64,000 bases of DNA from Dipteronia dyeriana (taxonomy: Eukaryota > Streptophyta > Magnoliopsida > Sapindales > Sapindaceae): positions 51,312,597-51,376,596 of the forward strand of contig CM065303.1 in the NCBI GenBank assembly GCA_032871835.1, written 5' to 3'. Positions 11,672 to 23,353 of this stretch are shown here, piece by piece. The notes under the pieces are model-generated. The model ran no database searches. It was not told the DNA's origin and was given only the letters and a program-made list of their open reading frames with translations. The position numbers and the translations under genes were made by a program. The first letter of the stretch is position 1. Each line of letters begins with the position of its first letter.

Positions 11672-13748
11672 TGTTGGAACCCCGTTCACTAGTGACAAAG
11701 CGAAAATCGGTTTTCAAATTTTTATACAGATCATAAATGATTTGGGACCAGTGAACTTGGGATCAAAATTCTGTTTCAGAACTTATACATATCAAATTAT
11801 TACAATAATAAAATATATGTATATATACAGGAAATTGAAATCAATATTGAGAAGAAGATTTTAGAACCTTACCAATGTTTGGAGGTTTCTTCACTTTTGT
11901 GGTCTGTACCACCGATCTTTCTAGCTATTTCCAAGATTAATAACTGCGTGTGGACGCGTGATGGTACTCAGGAATTTAGGAGGATGTCGAAGAGAGATTC
12001 AGAAGAAACTTTTTCTTGTATTTTCATGCAACCCCTTGCATTAACAATCAAGAGACCATACACTAATATACATCTCCTGCACACAAACATTGATATATTT
12101 CTCTTTTCAATGAATGTTGCATCTCTTTTTCTCTATGATACACAGTGTTTCACACTTGCACCAAATAAAGTATACATCGCATGCACTTATGCGTACAATA
12201 TGTATATGTTGATATCTTCTCTCTTTTCTATTGTTTCATGTGCACACACCAGTTTGCATCCAATGCAAACTCTTGTGTTGTTTCACATGCACATACAAAT
12301 TGCATCGGTTACAAACTCATGTGTTGTTAGTTGATATATATCCTTTTAGTTATCAAAAAATATATCATATATATTTTGAACTAAAATCTTTTAATTATCC
12401 TTTTCAAATGTATCTAATATATTAAAAGTGATAATAAGTATTTTAAATTTAAACTTAAATTTAAATACTTAGATATATGATTTAGTAAAAATAAAATAAC
12501 CCTATTATTTTATCTTCATCTAAATCCAAATATCAACTAACACCCTTCAATTAATAGTTAATTAATAATTCATAATTATCAATATAATTAAATAATCTAA
12601 TTATTTAATTAATTTAAATATTAACATTCATTAATTAAATAATCTCATTATTCAATTAATTTCTGAATAAATACGTGTCACTTTCTTAACACAAATAATT
12701 GATCTGTCCAATTAATTATCCGTGACCCTTGTTACCTAAATCGATCGGGCTAACAAGGGGACTCAATGGATCCACAATATTTTTAGCTCCAATAATCCTC
12801 AGAATTATTAATTAAACTCTTTAATTAATATTCCATGATTATTAACTCCAGTGTTATTCCACTAAAATCCTGAAGCTGTACTCTCTCAACTGTAGACGCT
12901 TTTATACAGACCGATACAACTCGGTGTCTATCGATATAGCTATTACACATAGTGTGTTCCTCTACAATAGTTTATAATTAGAGTTGGGTCATAATGTCCG
13001 TTATACCCCTCTAATTACATATATCCTTTAAGTACTGTTGATTCTCTAATGAACAATAAATCCTATTTCCTTACGGAATTAGGAGAGCGTTCACATTGTC
13101 CAAGCCCTGAATCAACCCTTAAGGGAACTATTATCTACTTCTCACAAGAATGAGTGGATTCCTTTATTGTGTACAAACCTTTCCAGCCACAAGCAAAGCC
13201 ACAATCCCAACATACGGAGTATATTGATCATGAACTGCATCCGACCTTACCCTTAGTATATCAAAGACCACGATCTAACCCGAAAGAGTTGACAAGACAC
13301 TCAGGATTAAGATCACCCTCATGTAGCCATCATTAGTTGAAATATACGAATCTCATCGATAAACGAATATTGGTGAGAGATTCATATAGATCATGGCCCA
13401 GTCCTATATTATCACATCATACAAGGTGTCTCTATTCGCATATCTCATATGAATGATTCAGGATAGAATTACCGTACAATACGGAATGGACCACAACTAT
13501 AGATTAACCGTAAATAAAGTACCTAGCTTTATTTGCTATCTATGGATTCTTTAGATTACATGTCTCTTACTGTATCCATCTGTATATAACACTTATATAC
13601 ATAGTTTGAGATTACATTCGGCAATCTAGGATGTTTATATATGCACAAGTTATAAAATAAACAACACAACAAGAATGAATTGAACTTTTCTTTTATTTAT
13701 TTCATAAATCCATTTACAAATTACATCTTTAGAGCATAAACCCCAACA
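11672..13748 (-). repeat. 5' LTR of Copia-D (about 2077 bp)
   Basis: In plus orientation it starts TGTTGGAACCCC next to the primer site and ends ACCCCAACA at the junction with Athila integrase, giving matched TGTTGG/CCAACA ends. It is AT-rich, with long AATTAAT runs at 12420-12660. The ORFs inside (for example 11879-12334) look fortuitous. Confidence 0.85.
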
Positions 13749-14200
13749 GATGTACCTATTCCCACATGACATAGGAAAAAGGTCCCATGAAGTCCACTCC
13801 CCAAACATCAAAGACCTCCACTTCAAGCATGGTGTTCAATGACATCTCGTCTCTCTTGGTGATGTTTCCGATTCTTCGACACTGGTCACAAGCTTCTATA
13901 TAGCTTCAAGAATCTTTAAAGAAGGTAGGCCACTAAAATCCTGATTGAAGGACTTTTCTAGCTATCCTTAAAGGACCAAAATGGCCTCCACACTCCCTAG
14001 AGTGGCAATGGCTTAAGATCTCCTCCATCTCATCGTTTGGCACACACCGCCTAATAATTCCATCACCATAACTTCTGAACAAAAATGGGTCATCCCAAAA
14101 GTATTGCTTTATTTCAGAAAAGAACTTCCTCTTTTTGTGAAAATTTAACTCTGTAGGAACCGCACATTACTTACCAAAAAATTCACATGGTCGGCAAACC
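13749..14200 (-). pseudogene. Athila-I integrase N-terminal part
   Basis: The minus strand reads an HHCC zinc region (LSHCHSRECGGHFGP at about 14015-13970, then ACDQCRRIGN at about 13885-13860), followed by FDVWGVDFMGPFP at about 13815-13770 with the first catalytic Asp. It stops at the Copia-D LTR. In-frame stops occur, for instance around the position of the zinc-site linker. Confidence 0.85.
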
Positions 14201-14275
14201 ATGGAATTCTTTCTCTTTTACCTTGAACAATTTCTCATCCAAAAAACTCTCATTGATTGGCACATTATTCATGTC

Positions 14276-14570
14276 TTATTTTCTCTTTAATCTAGAGAGG
14301 TGATCGGTAACTAAGTTTTTGGTTCCCTTCTTGTCCTTGATCTCTAAATCGAACTCTTGGAGCAATAGAACCCATCGTATCAATCTTGGCTTTGCATCTT
14401 TCTTTGCCATGAGGTACTTGATTGCCGAATGATCCATGTAAACGATCACCTTGGATCCCACTAGATACGATCTGAACTTGTAAAATGCAAATACTATGGC
14501 AAGTAACTCTTTCCTGTGGTAACATAATTAATTTAAGCCTCATTTAGAATTTGGCTTGCATAATAGATGA
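14276..14570 (-). pseudogene. Athila-I RNase H
   Basis: The frame reads [20 protein letters not shown], then [19 protein letters not shown] and [20 protein letters not shown], ending DHLSRL. These are the RNase H motifs of gypsy pol (catalytic Asp in DH-A and the final DHLSRL). A frameshift near 14462 splits the region. The spacing to RT and integrase is normal. Confidence 0.88.
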
Positions 14571-14599
14571 CATGTAGACGCTTTTCAATACGGCTCCAA

Positions 14600-16260
14600 A
14601 CCCATAATCACTAGCATCACACATAAGCTCAAACGGTAGAGTCATATTCGGAGTAGGATAATATTCAACAATTCAAAGGCCTCCAAACACTCATCGTCAA
14701 ACATAAAAGGGAACCTCTTTCATGAGCAATGAACAAGGAAGCTTAGTAATTTTGGAGAAATTCTTGATGAACCTTCTATAGAACCCTGCATGGCCAAGGA
14801 AACTTCATACTCCTCTAACCAAAGTAGGAGGTGGAAAATTCTCTATGATTTCAATCTTAAATCTATCAACTTTTATTCCCTTCTCAGAGATTCTGTGCCA
14901 AGCACTATACCTTCCCTTACCATGAAATGACATTTATTCCAATTCAATACCAAATTTGTGTCCTCACACATTTGAAGAACCAAACTCAAATTCTACAAAC
15001 AACCATCAAATGAAGGCCCGAAGATGGAGAAATCAGCCATGAATACCTCTATAATCTTTTCAACCATGTCGGAGAAGATAACCACCATGCACCTTTAAAA
15101 TGTTATCGGTGCATTATACAATCTAAATGTTATTCTTTTATAAGCAAACGTTCCGTTGGGGTATGTGAATATTGTCTTCTCTTGTTCCTTCGGATCTATT
15201 GCAATTTGGTTGTAGCCTAATACCCATCTAGGAAGCAATAATAGTTGTGTCCCGTTAGGCGCTCCAAAATTTGGTCGATGAATGTTAGTGGAAAGTGGTC
15301 CTTCCTTGTGGCGGCATTGAGCTTTCTATAATCAATACACACTCTCCAATTGGTCATCGTATTAGTCGGAATGAGCATATTATTTGCATTTGGGACAACG
15401 GTCATCCCACCATTCTTTGGAACACATTGAATCGGGCTCACCCATGAGCTATTCGAAATCGAATAAATAATTCCTGCATCAAGCAACTTTAAAATTTCAG
15501 CCTTTACCACTTTCTTCATTTTAGGGTTGAGTCTTCTTTGGTGCTTAATTGAAGGCTTGAAATCATACTCCATAAGTATCTTATGCATGCATATGGATCG
15601 GCTTAGACTCTTAATATATGAAATGGTTCGCCCATTGGCTTTGATGTCCCTCATTAACACTCTCACTAATTTTTCTTCTTCAAGCTTTGACAAGGAGGAT
15701 GAGATGATTACCGAAAGTGATAATCCCTCCCCAAGAAATGCATACCGTAAGTGAGTGGGTAAGTGCTTCAACCCCAAAGTGGGAGGCTTTTTCATGAAAG
15801 GTGGAATTCTTGGCTTGCTCTCACCCAATTCTTCATAATTCCATCTTCTTTTGAAACTAAATAGTGGAATTGCATCCAAGTGCAAAGCATACCCAACAAC
15901 CTCTATATCTTCATCTTCTTTCGTTGCACTATCACAAATATAAGCTTGAAAAGGATCCTTGGTTCTTGTCTTCTTGAAAAATTCTTCCACTAGAGGCTCA
16001 ATTACCTCTACCCTCATACAATTTTCTGCATCCATCGACTTCTTTATGGATTTTGACATGTGAAAGACAACTTGCTCATTACTAACCCTTAAGGTTATCT
16101 TATCTTCCTTCACAGTTATTAGTGCCCCTGCAGCTTTTAGAAATGGCCTTCTCAAAAGGAGTGGAATCTTTATATCTTCCTTGATATAAAGGATCATAAA
16201 ATCAACCAGGAAGTATAGGTTCTCCACCTTTATAAGGATATCCTCCATCACTCTTCTTAG
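14600..16260 (-). pseudogene. Athila-I protease and reverse transcriptase
   Basis: A 344-codon open frame (16251-15217) starts in the protease region (EDILIKVENLYFLVDFMIL, IPLLLRRPFL). It passes a linker with an acidic stretch and enters RT: LLDAGIIYSISNSSWVSPIQ, then WRVCIDYRKLNAATRKDHFP and FLDGYSGYNQI across a stop at 15217. The catalytic motif, usually F-x-D-D, reads FMAD at about 15043-15032, so one metal-binding Asp is Ala. The thumb (about 14960-14740) is frameshifted. Dead enzyme. Confidence 0.87.
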
Positions 16261-16599
16261 ATGCTTGATGGATCTATCCGCAAGTTAGAGGGTCACACTA
16301 GTTAGCTTCACTTCTTCAACTCCAAGCTTCTCAAAAATCGAAATCGAAATCGAATTGATGCTAGCTTTAGAATCAATAAGTGCCTTGCTAAAATTTGAAG
16401 TGCTAATGGTACAAGGAATGGTGAACTTCCCCGGATCTTTTGCTTGGGTGGAAGCTTGTTTTGCAAGATGACACTACATTTTTCCGTCAAAGATACTATT
16501 CAAACTCTTCTAGCCTTCTTTTGTTAGATAGGATCTCCTTCAAGAACTTCACATAGGTAGGCATTTGAGCTAGAGCTTCCTTAAAAGGAATGCCGATAT

Positions 16600-18425
16600 G
16601 CAATTTCTTGAAAACATCCAAGAACCTTGTAAATTGTTAAGCATCATTATATTTCTTTAATCTTCGAGGAAATGGGATCGGTTGGACATAGGCTTTCTCG
16701 TTTGGAGGTGGTAGCACTTCACAAATTGTTATTGGTAGGTTTGTAGCTTGGTCGTTACCCTTCTCTAGAACTTCTTCCTTATTCCTCTTCTCTTTATTAC
16801 CATCTTCTTGATTCTCTATGGTCCCCTTGTCTCCATCTATCACAACTTCTTCTTTCACCCTAAAATTCTTCTGTAGCTCAACTTCATTACCGCTTCTCAA
16901 AACGATGGCCTTGTAATGCTTCTTTGGATTGATGATTGTGTCACTAGGCAAGGTCCCTTATTGTCTTGTTTAGGCACCTCTTGCTAGTTGACCAACTTGT
17001 GCTTCAAGTTTTTGAATTGCCGCTCGACTTTGTTGGGCAGTTTGATCCATCTTTGAGTCAAGCTTCTTTAATGTCTCATCTTGCATATCCAATCGGGTAT
17101 CCATCTTCATGATATACGTGGAAAAGAGATCTTCAAGAGATGGCTTCTTTTCCACTTGATTTTTTGCATATTGGTTTTAGAATCTGGGGTTTGGAAGGTT
17201 ATAAGCTTGGGGTTGTTGTTGGCTTGGGAAACCGGAGGCTGTCTTTAGGTTGAGTTTAGTTATTGTGAGTTTTCTTTCCAAGAAAAGTTGGAATGGTTCC
17301 TCCATCTCGGGTTGTAGGTATTAGAGAATGGGTTATTTTATGGGTCTTGGTTTTGGTTTTGATTAGCAAAGTCTTGGTTGTATCTTACAAGGGCTGTTTG
17401 TTCATTTGTTGATGAGGGTGCAAATTCACATTCTGCACTTCCATGTGGTCCAAAACATAGCTCACAACATGACACATTGGCTTGATTTGAGGAAGAGCCC
17501 ATCCAATTCACTTGTTTGGTCAAAGATTCGATTTGATCCTTTATGGATGTGACTTCATCTACTTCAATGACACCCATGGCCCTCTTTTCGGTTCTAACAC
17601 TCCCCTATTGACTATTCATGGAAGACAACTCCTCCACGATGTTGTAAGCTGCATCTTCTGATTTCTTTATCAAAGATCCTCCAGCCACTGTATCAATCAA
17701 AGTTCTTTTTGTATTTGTGATACCGGTGTACAAAGTTTCCACAAGTTGCCACTTCTGTAGACCATGGTAAGGGCATTTTCTCACAAGCTCCTTGAATCTT
17801 TCCTAAGCATCATAGAGGCTTTCACTCTCAAGTTGAGCAAAAGTGGTGACTTTATTCCTAAGACGAGCGGATCTTCCGGGTGGAAAGTACTTTTTGAGGA
17901 ATTCTTGAGCCAATTGATCAAAGATGAGAATAGAATTCAGAGGCATGGAATTTAGCCACGCTTTGGTTTGGTCTTGAAGTGAGAATGGAAACAATTTCAA
18001 CTTTATGAAGTTCTCAGTAACCCCATTGAATATGAAAGTGTCACAAATGTCGTTGAAACTTTGTAGGTGGACATTTGGATATTCACTAGGCAAATCCCCA
18101 AACTGCACTGTAGACACTATCATTCGAATCACTGCCAACTTGATCCCAAAATTATTTATATTAGCGGTAGGTCTTCGAATGGCAGATAGATTCCGATCTA
18201 CCTTGGCATGAGATAATCTTGTAAAGTTTTGTCGATTGCCATATTGACACTGTCTTCCTGTTGCACCATAACTTGGGCTAGAGGTAGATTCTGATTAAGA
18301 TTAGGATTAGGATTCTCCTTAGTTCTAGATCTTCTTCGATTCTAGCGATTTCTCCTTATGGTTCCTTCAATATCTAGATCGAATTGCAAGTTTAGTGGTC
18401 GGTTGGTCCTTGTACGTTGGTGCAT
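16600..18425 (-). pseudogene. Athila-I gag, broken
   Basis: A start at 18425 gives MHQRTRTNRPLNLQFDLDIE, then several stops. The capsid core is open at 18138-17803 with VHLQSFNDICDTF, WLNSMPLNSI and FLKKYFPPGRSARLRNKV, the Athila gag (retrotrans_gag) signature. A knuckle CELCFGPHGSAEC (C-X2-C-X3-H-X4-C) lies in 17577-17338. Then a coiled-coil-like stretch (17155-16970) and a charged tail (16951-16637) reach the protease junction. Confidence 0.85.
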
Positions 18426-18521
18426 ACAAGAGCATCTTGCCTAAAAAACACAGCAAAGAAAAGAAAGTAATATGTTCAAACTAGTTAAAACCAAGAATTT
18501 CCAATAACAATATCCGCTAGA

Positions 18522-18540
18522 GTCCCCGGCAGCGGCGCCA
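18522..18540 (-). other. Primer-binding site of Athila-I
   Basis: The plus strand has GTCCCCGGCAGCGGCGCCA; its complement TGGCGCCGCTGCCGGGGAC is the Athila-type primer site (usually assigned to Asp tRNA). It follows the LTR end by a short ATTTT spacer. Confidence 0.9.
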
Positions 18541-18545
18541 AAAAT

Positions 18546-20171
18546 TGATCGTGTCAAACTACACAAAGAATGATCCTCGCATTAGTACGAGTTCATAATC
18601 TAGTATAGCGACGCAGTAGGGATCATTCCCACATGGACTAATGGCTTGATTACCAGATTTTATCGGCTTTTATACAATCTGAACAATTTAATAACAAAGG
18701 TATTCTGATTTTAACACTAAAATTACAAAAAAAAAAAGTATTGCTAACACAACAACTACTATTCTCATAAGAACAAAGATGAATAATATTTATGAAAAAT
18801 GTGCTAAAACTTAAATCTAGCCACTTGTATTGATTAATCATTATAACCCCCTTTATCCTCAAACATGCAAGTAGAGATTATAGATTCGTATTCCCTACAA
18901 TGATTCATAGTCTTTTTCGATATCTTAGAAATCTCATCCACACATACAATACATGCATGAACTTAATATGATTTATGGAATACTATCATGAATCCTATAT
19001 GCTAGCCTAGTGATTCCTCATCTTTGTAGTCATATATAGTGAACAATTTGCTTATCAAATGATCATTCATGAAGATAGCCATCAAAATAAAAGCTTTAAG
19101 CATGCAAACCATTCATACAACCTTACAAGCATTTGTAGAGAATTTCAAGAGGTCATTTATGAATAATCAAGGTGGGGTTTCATCTTGTTCTAGCACAAAG
19201 GATGTTTAGCTCATATTACATAAAGTAGCCATACATACAATCAAATGAATACAGGCCATAGCAAAGACAATAAAATAAAAGATAGAGTTTTGAGAGAAAA
19301 CCTAATTGGAGGACTTCTTTTTGCACTGCTTGGCTCCAATGGCTTCACTCATGCAAGAGACTAACCCTTAGATGATCCAATCTTCCTCTTAAGACACCCT
19401 AGTTTAGAAAATAGTAGAATTTTTTATGCTTGAAAAAAAATGTTCAACCACCTTTTCTCCCTTTTCTTTCTTCTATTTAAACAAGGCTAGGGACAAAAGG
19501 AAAGAGAGAGAAGCTTACATGAAAGGGGATTGGTGGAAGGAAGGTGTGTAGCCGGTGAAGTGATGATGACCTCAAAAAGTAGGAGAAATGATTATTGTTA
19601 TTCAGAGAATCCCGGATTTCCAGGGCTCAAGGTTTTTGACAAGAAAATCAGGATGTGACATTTTTTGCTCGACGAGGGGGCAAAATGTTTGGAGAAAATT
19701 AGTTTCAACGCAGCAAAAAGGGATTTTCACTTGAGGGTTTGTAGGAGGAGGGAACAAAATTTTAGGCACGAAAACGGCTAATCTGTAATTCATTGCAACT
19801 TCCTCTCGAGGCACGCGTAAAAACTTCTCTCGCGTAAAAACTTCTCTCGCCTAAACCGTTGGATGACTTTTCGCTCGATGATTTGCTTGACACTCATGCA
19901 AAGACTTTAGGTATGAAAATTGATGTTCCTTTATTTGCGTGAGACTTTGCTTAAAGCTCAGACGAAGCTGAAATCCTAACTTTCTAAAATTGCAAAATTT
20001 CCCTAAAAGTCCTGATTTTCTACAATTATGCCCTCTAAAAGAAAAACTCTTGAAACACTAAATTAAGTCATTAAAAACATGGTTTTGCCTGAGAATTGAA
20101 CTAAAAGATAAATTAAGGTGGGCTACAAAAAAGTGTAAAATTCAACATTATCATTATTTTTTTTTCTATCA
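18546..20171 (-). repeat. 5' LTR of Athila-I
   Basis: It starts in plus orientation at TGATCGTGTC next to the primer site. The outer end is placed at TTTCTATCA (about 20171), giving TG...CA ends, but a second candidate TTATCA lies at about 20154. No copy of the other LTR is visible to decide. Confidence 0.65.
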
Positions 20172-20736
20172 TTTTTTTTCAAAAACCTCCATTGACGAAG
20201 GTGACCTCCATTAGTGGAGGTCGTTGAAGTCATCCTTTGGAGGTCGAAAAGACCTCCATTGGACGTCTGTTTGACTTCCAATTGAGGTCAAAGATGATTT
20301 TTTTTTTTGAAAAAAATAATTGGAAATAAGTCTCGGGTGCCCTACCTGAGACTTTTTGCATAACCCACAAAAATTCAAATGCAACAAATCTTGGGGTGCT
20401 CTACCCAAGTCTTATTTAAATTTTTTTAAAAAAATTTGGATGAAGAAGATATTAAAAAAATGGGATGGCTAGTAAGTAAGGGAATCTTTGTCCAATCACA
20501 TACTTTTGTGTAAAGAAATATATGAGTGATGCTATTGACAGTCTACAAAATATCTTTCTAACTTCCATTTTAAATTTGTTTGATTATATGACAATTTTAT
20601 CCTAATTAAATTTACTAACAAGTACTGAAATTTTTTAAATACACTACATAGCAAGCTTGCTCGTTTATTATTTTTAATTTTTTTTATCATTTCACAAATC
20701 CTTAAACATTTTTTTTTTCAATATCTATTTTTGCAG
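20172..20736. other. Non-coding AT-rich stretch with a cluster of short inverted repeats
   Basis: Between about 20185 and 20300 the motif GACCTCCA recurs in both orientations, for example the perfect hairpin GACCTCCATTAGTGGAGGTC and GGAGGTC/GACCTCC five bases apart. The block is bounded by T-rich and A-rich runs. The rest (20300-20736) is AT-rich with no gene seen. Confidence 0.6.
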
Positions 20737-20991
20737 ATTTTTTCATTTGCATCCAATCCCTATAGGGCACTCACTGATACAATAAGTGCTCCACTCAGAT
20801 GGCTGACTTTTGACGCAGAACTGTGGGCACTATATGGCATTACCATGAACCAATCCTTATATTACTTTGATGATGCTTTGAAGAGAATTGTGTTAGATAT
20901 GACTCGTATTCCCAATGGTGACCAAATGAAATACAACAAATGCAGAAACTTTCTGAATAAGTGGGAAACGTTTGGATGCAGAAGATTGTGA
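20737..20991 (+). pseudogene. Orphan exon-like ORF, unrecognised
   Basis: A polypyrimidine tract and TTTTTGCAG precede an 84-codon open stretch that has no ATG of its own at the start and ends in TGA at 20989-20991. The peptide is of ordinary protein composition (ASNPYRALTDTISAPLRW, LYYFDDALKRIVLDM), unlike the low-complexity shadows around it. I do not recognise a family. No upstream exon is evident in the 560 bases between Athila-I and this point, so it may be the last exon of a gene destroyed by insertion, or a captured fragment. Confidence 0.4.
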
Positions 20992-22267
20992 AAAAAAAAT
21001 GATAGGTTTTCTTCTGGGAAGTTCGTATGCTTATCGGTAAAGGAAAAAAGTTTATTTTCATGTAGACCAGGAAAGTCTTATACATAAAGGAAAAAGACTT
21101 TACATGGCATATGAAGTTCTTATGTGTAGAGAAGTGGGACTTTGTGCGAAACAGAAAGTTTTTTATATAAAAGAAAGTAATTTCCTTGTAGGACTTAAAC
21201 TCCATTTAACTAATATAAATAGAACCTAATAACTAGATTATTTTTTGTGGAGAAAAATAACAAATACTAGAGAGATCTCAGAGAGTGGGTTTGGGATATT
21301 TTAGAGAGATAATCCTTATTATGTGGTTGTAACAATTTGTAGTCTCGACTGCCGTGTTTTTTTCCTGTTTTTGGGTTTCCACGTAATTTTTATGTTTTAT
21401 GTGTAATTGGATTGTTTTCTTTTTCCATCTTATTTTTCTGTATAGACATTGATTATTATTTATTTGTGGCTATCCGGCAACGCTTCTGCATATCGATTAT
21501 TGCTAACAAATTGATTGTTTTGTATTAAGTTTTCTGTTATTAGTATGCTTGTTTAAGTAATTTTTAAATTTGTTTGTCTAGTTTATTGGACATATATGTT
21601 AAATTGAAAATAATTAGAGAGCTGGAGATATACACACAATAAGATTTTTTTTTTTGAAGATTTTTGTTCAAGAAGTGTTGAATCTTAAAATTTTTGAAAA
21701 AAAAAGAGTGAAATGAAGAAAAAAATATATATATTTTAAAAAAAAACCAATTTTAGTGTTCGTTTTCATATAAAAAAAAAGATAATTTTGAAAAACAAAA
21801 TTGATTTTTTTTTTTAATTTAGGATTTTATGATGATGTGTTTTTAAAAAAGAGTGTATAAGGTATAAAAGGATAATTTTAGAAAAAAATGGAGTGTCTAG
21901 AATTTTTAAAATTTAACTATTTAAGTTTTTAGAAAGAAGTGTGTTTAGAAAGGAGTGTGAAAAGAAAAAAAAATTGGATCGTAAGTGGAAACTCTAAAAA
22001 TTATAAGGTGCTAATTCTCATAACATCCTCCCCATTTGATACTATTTACCCCCATTCTCAGTTTCTCACAAATAAATATCAAGTTTCTTATAGAAAATAA
22101 ATATATTCAAGAAAATATATGATCTAATATTTTTCGTTTATTCTTGAGAAGCAAGCGTTTGATAAAAAAAATAATCATTATTGAGAAAAATAAAATTTCA
22201 ACGAGTAGCTGAACTGAATGGGTATCTAAAAGTGTAGTCTGAATCTCTACCCTACATTATCACATGA
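20992..22267. other. AT-rich DNA with a possible decayed plus-strand LTR (about 21190-21512)
   Basis: TATAAATAGAACC at about 21218 resembles a TATA box. TTTTTGGGTTTCCACGTAA near 21370 resembles the conserved segment of copia LTRs, and the stretch ends TATTGCTAACA at about 21509. Boundaries and a partner LTR are not visible. 21512-22267 is A/T-rich and I see nothing else. Confidence 0.35.
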
Positions 22268-22275
22268 ACTAAAAA

Positions 22276-22774
22276 CAGGGGCGGAATTGGGTCCGGCTAG
22301 CCCACCCTATTTTTTTTTAAAAAAACTTTTTTTCAAAACTTTTTTCAATAGTTCTCTATACATTCCATTCAGTTCCAAGTTCACATCAGTCCAATTCCAA
22401 TTCCAACTTAACTTACCATATTTTTCCCTATCTTAATAACAGTCCAATAATTTAAAATTTATGCATCAAACACATTCAAGCTCACTGAATTTCCTTAACC
22501 AAGTAAAAAATCAAATTGAGAATTTTAATCCTTAAATAACTCAAAAATCAAATGGAAAATTTTAGGGTATGTAATAGAATAAGTGTTTGAGGGTAATGTT
22601 CATTATGTCCCTTGACTAGTGTATTTTTTATTTTATTTTAATTAATGGAAATTCTCTCGTATCATCGAGATTTGTAATCAAAATGATTTGTCTTTTGTTT
22701 TATACGGTATAAATTTTTATTTATATGGAATTGTCCACAGCCCACCCATAATTTGTTTTTTGGTTTCATCTCTA
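22276..22774. mobile_element. hAT-type MITE (499 bp)
   Basis: Flanked by ACTAAAAA (22268-22275) and ACTAAGAA (22775-22782), an 8-bp duplication with one change. The ends, CAGGGGCGGAATTG and the complement of the right end TAGAGATGAAACCA, differ only by transitions. The 8-bp duplication and CAGGGGCGGA-like end are typical of hAT elements. No coding capacity. Confidence 0.65.
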
Positions 22775-22893
22775 ACTAAGAAGTAATGTACGAACATTTT
22801 GATCAGTGTTAATATGACTTTATAATATTATTTTTTTAATTAAAAAAAGTTATAATTGACTACGATCGATTAATTAAAGAAAGAAACCATACT

Positions 22894-22944
22894 GAAGTTT
22901 GAACAATAATTTTAAATAAATTATAAATTATTGTTCGAACTTTC
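22894..22944. repeat. Inverted repeat, arms about 19 bp
   Basis: GAAGTTTGAACAATAATTT and, 12 bases on, AAATTATTGTTCGAACTTTC form a hairpin with one or two mismatches. It lies in AT-rich DNA (22783-23353) where no gene is seen; it could be the tip of a MITE. Confidence 0.6.
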
Positions 22945-23353
22945 TTGTAAATTTTATAATCCATGAAGAGTCGAAGACAATTTTGCTCGTTTTTTGAGTA
23001 AATATTCTTGAAGCATTAACAAGTTTAAGAAACTCCCAAACAAAAGGAAGAAAGATTCTATAAAGATTCAGTATCGAAGAAAAGGAAACATAATATGCAT
23101 ATGTAACCATATATAGAAATTTATGTACTCTATTTTTGTTTCCTAATATTTTTCCAATAAAAGTCGAACGAAAAAGGAAAAGTCCAAGTTAGGTTGTAAT
23201 AAATTATGAATAATTAGTTCTTATTATTTTGTTTAGGAAAATTAACAAGTTTTATTATTTTGAAAATAAATAAATAACTTCTTTCCTAAAATAAAATAAA
23301 ATAATTAACTATGGTCAAATCCATAAAGAGCCATAAAATTAGTTTTAAAATTA

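Larger units (their letters stand above)
1..13748 (-). mobile_element. Copia-D: Ty1/copia LTR retrotransposon, 5' LTR to RT, cut by Copia-A
   Basis: Read on the minus strand the order is 5' LTR (11672-13748), primer site, long leader, gag, protease, integrase, then after the Copia-A insertion (629-8407) the integrase tail and the first part of reverse transcriptase, which leaves the window at base 1. The order PR-INT-RT defines Ty1/copia. Its right end (13748) abuts Athila-type integrase, so Copia-D sits inside Athila-I. Its 3' LTR and target duplication lie outside the window. Several stops and frameshifts mean it is inactive. Confidence 0.88.
13749..20171 (-). mobile_element. Athila-I: Ty3/gypsy Athila-type retrotransposon, 5' part
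   Basis: On the minus strand: 5' LTR (18546 to about 20171), TGGCGCC primer site, gag, protease, RT, RNase H and the start of integrase, where Copia-D interrupts at 13748. PR-RT-RH-INT order is Ty3/gypsy. The primer site and protein motifs are those of the plant Athila lineage. The rest of integrase and the 3' LTR should lie beyond the left window edge. Confidence 0.88.

Noticed and set aside
11879..12334. 151-codon plus-strand ORF
   Set aside because: It lies wholly inside the Copia-D LTR on the opposite strand, has no recognisable motif and is of the size expected by chance.
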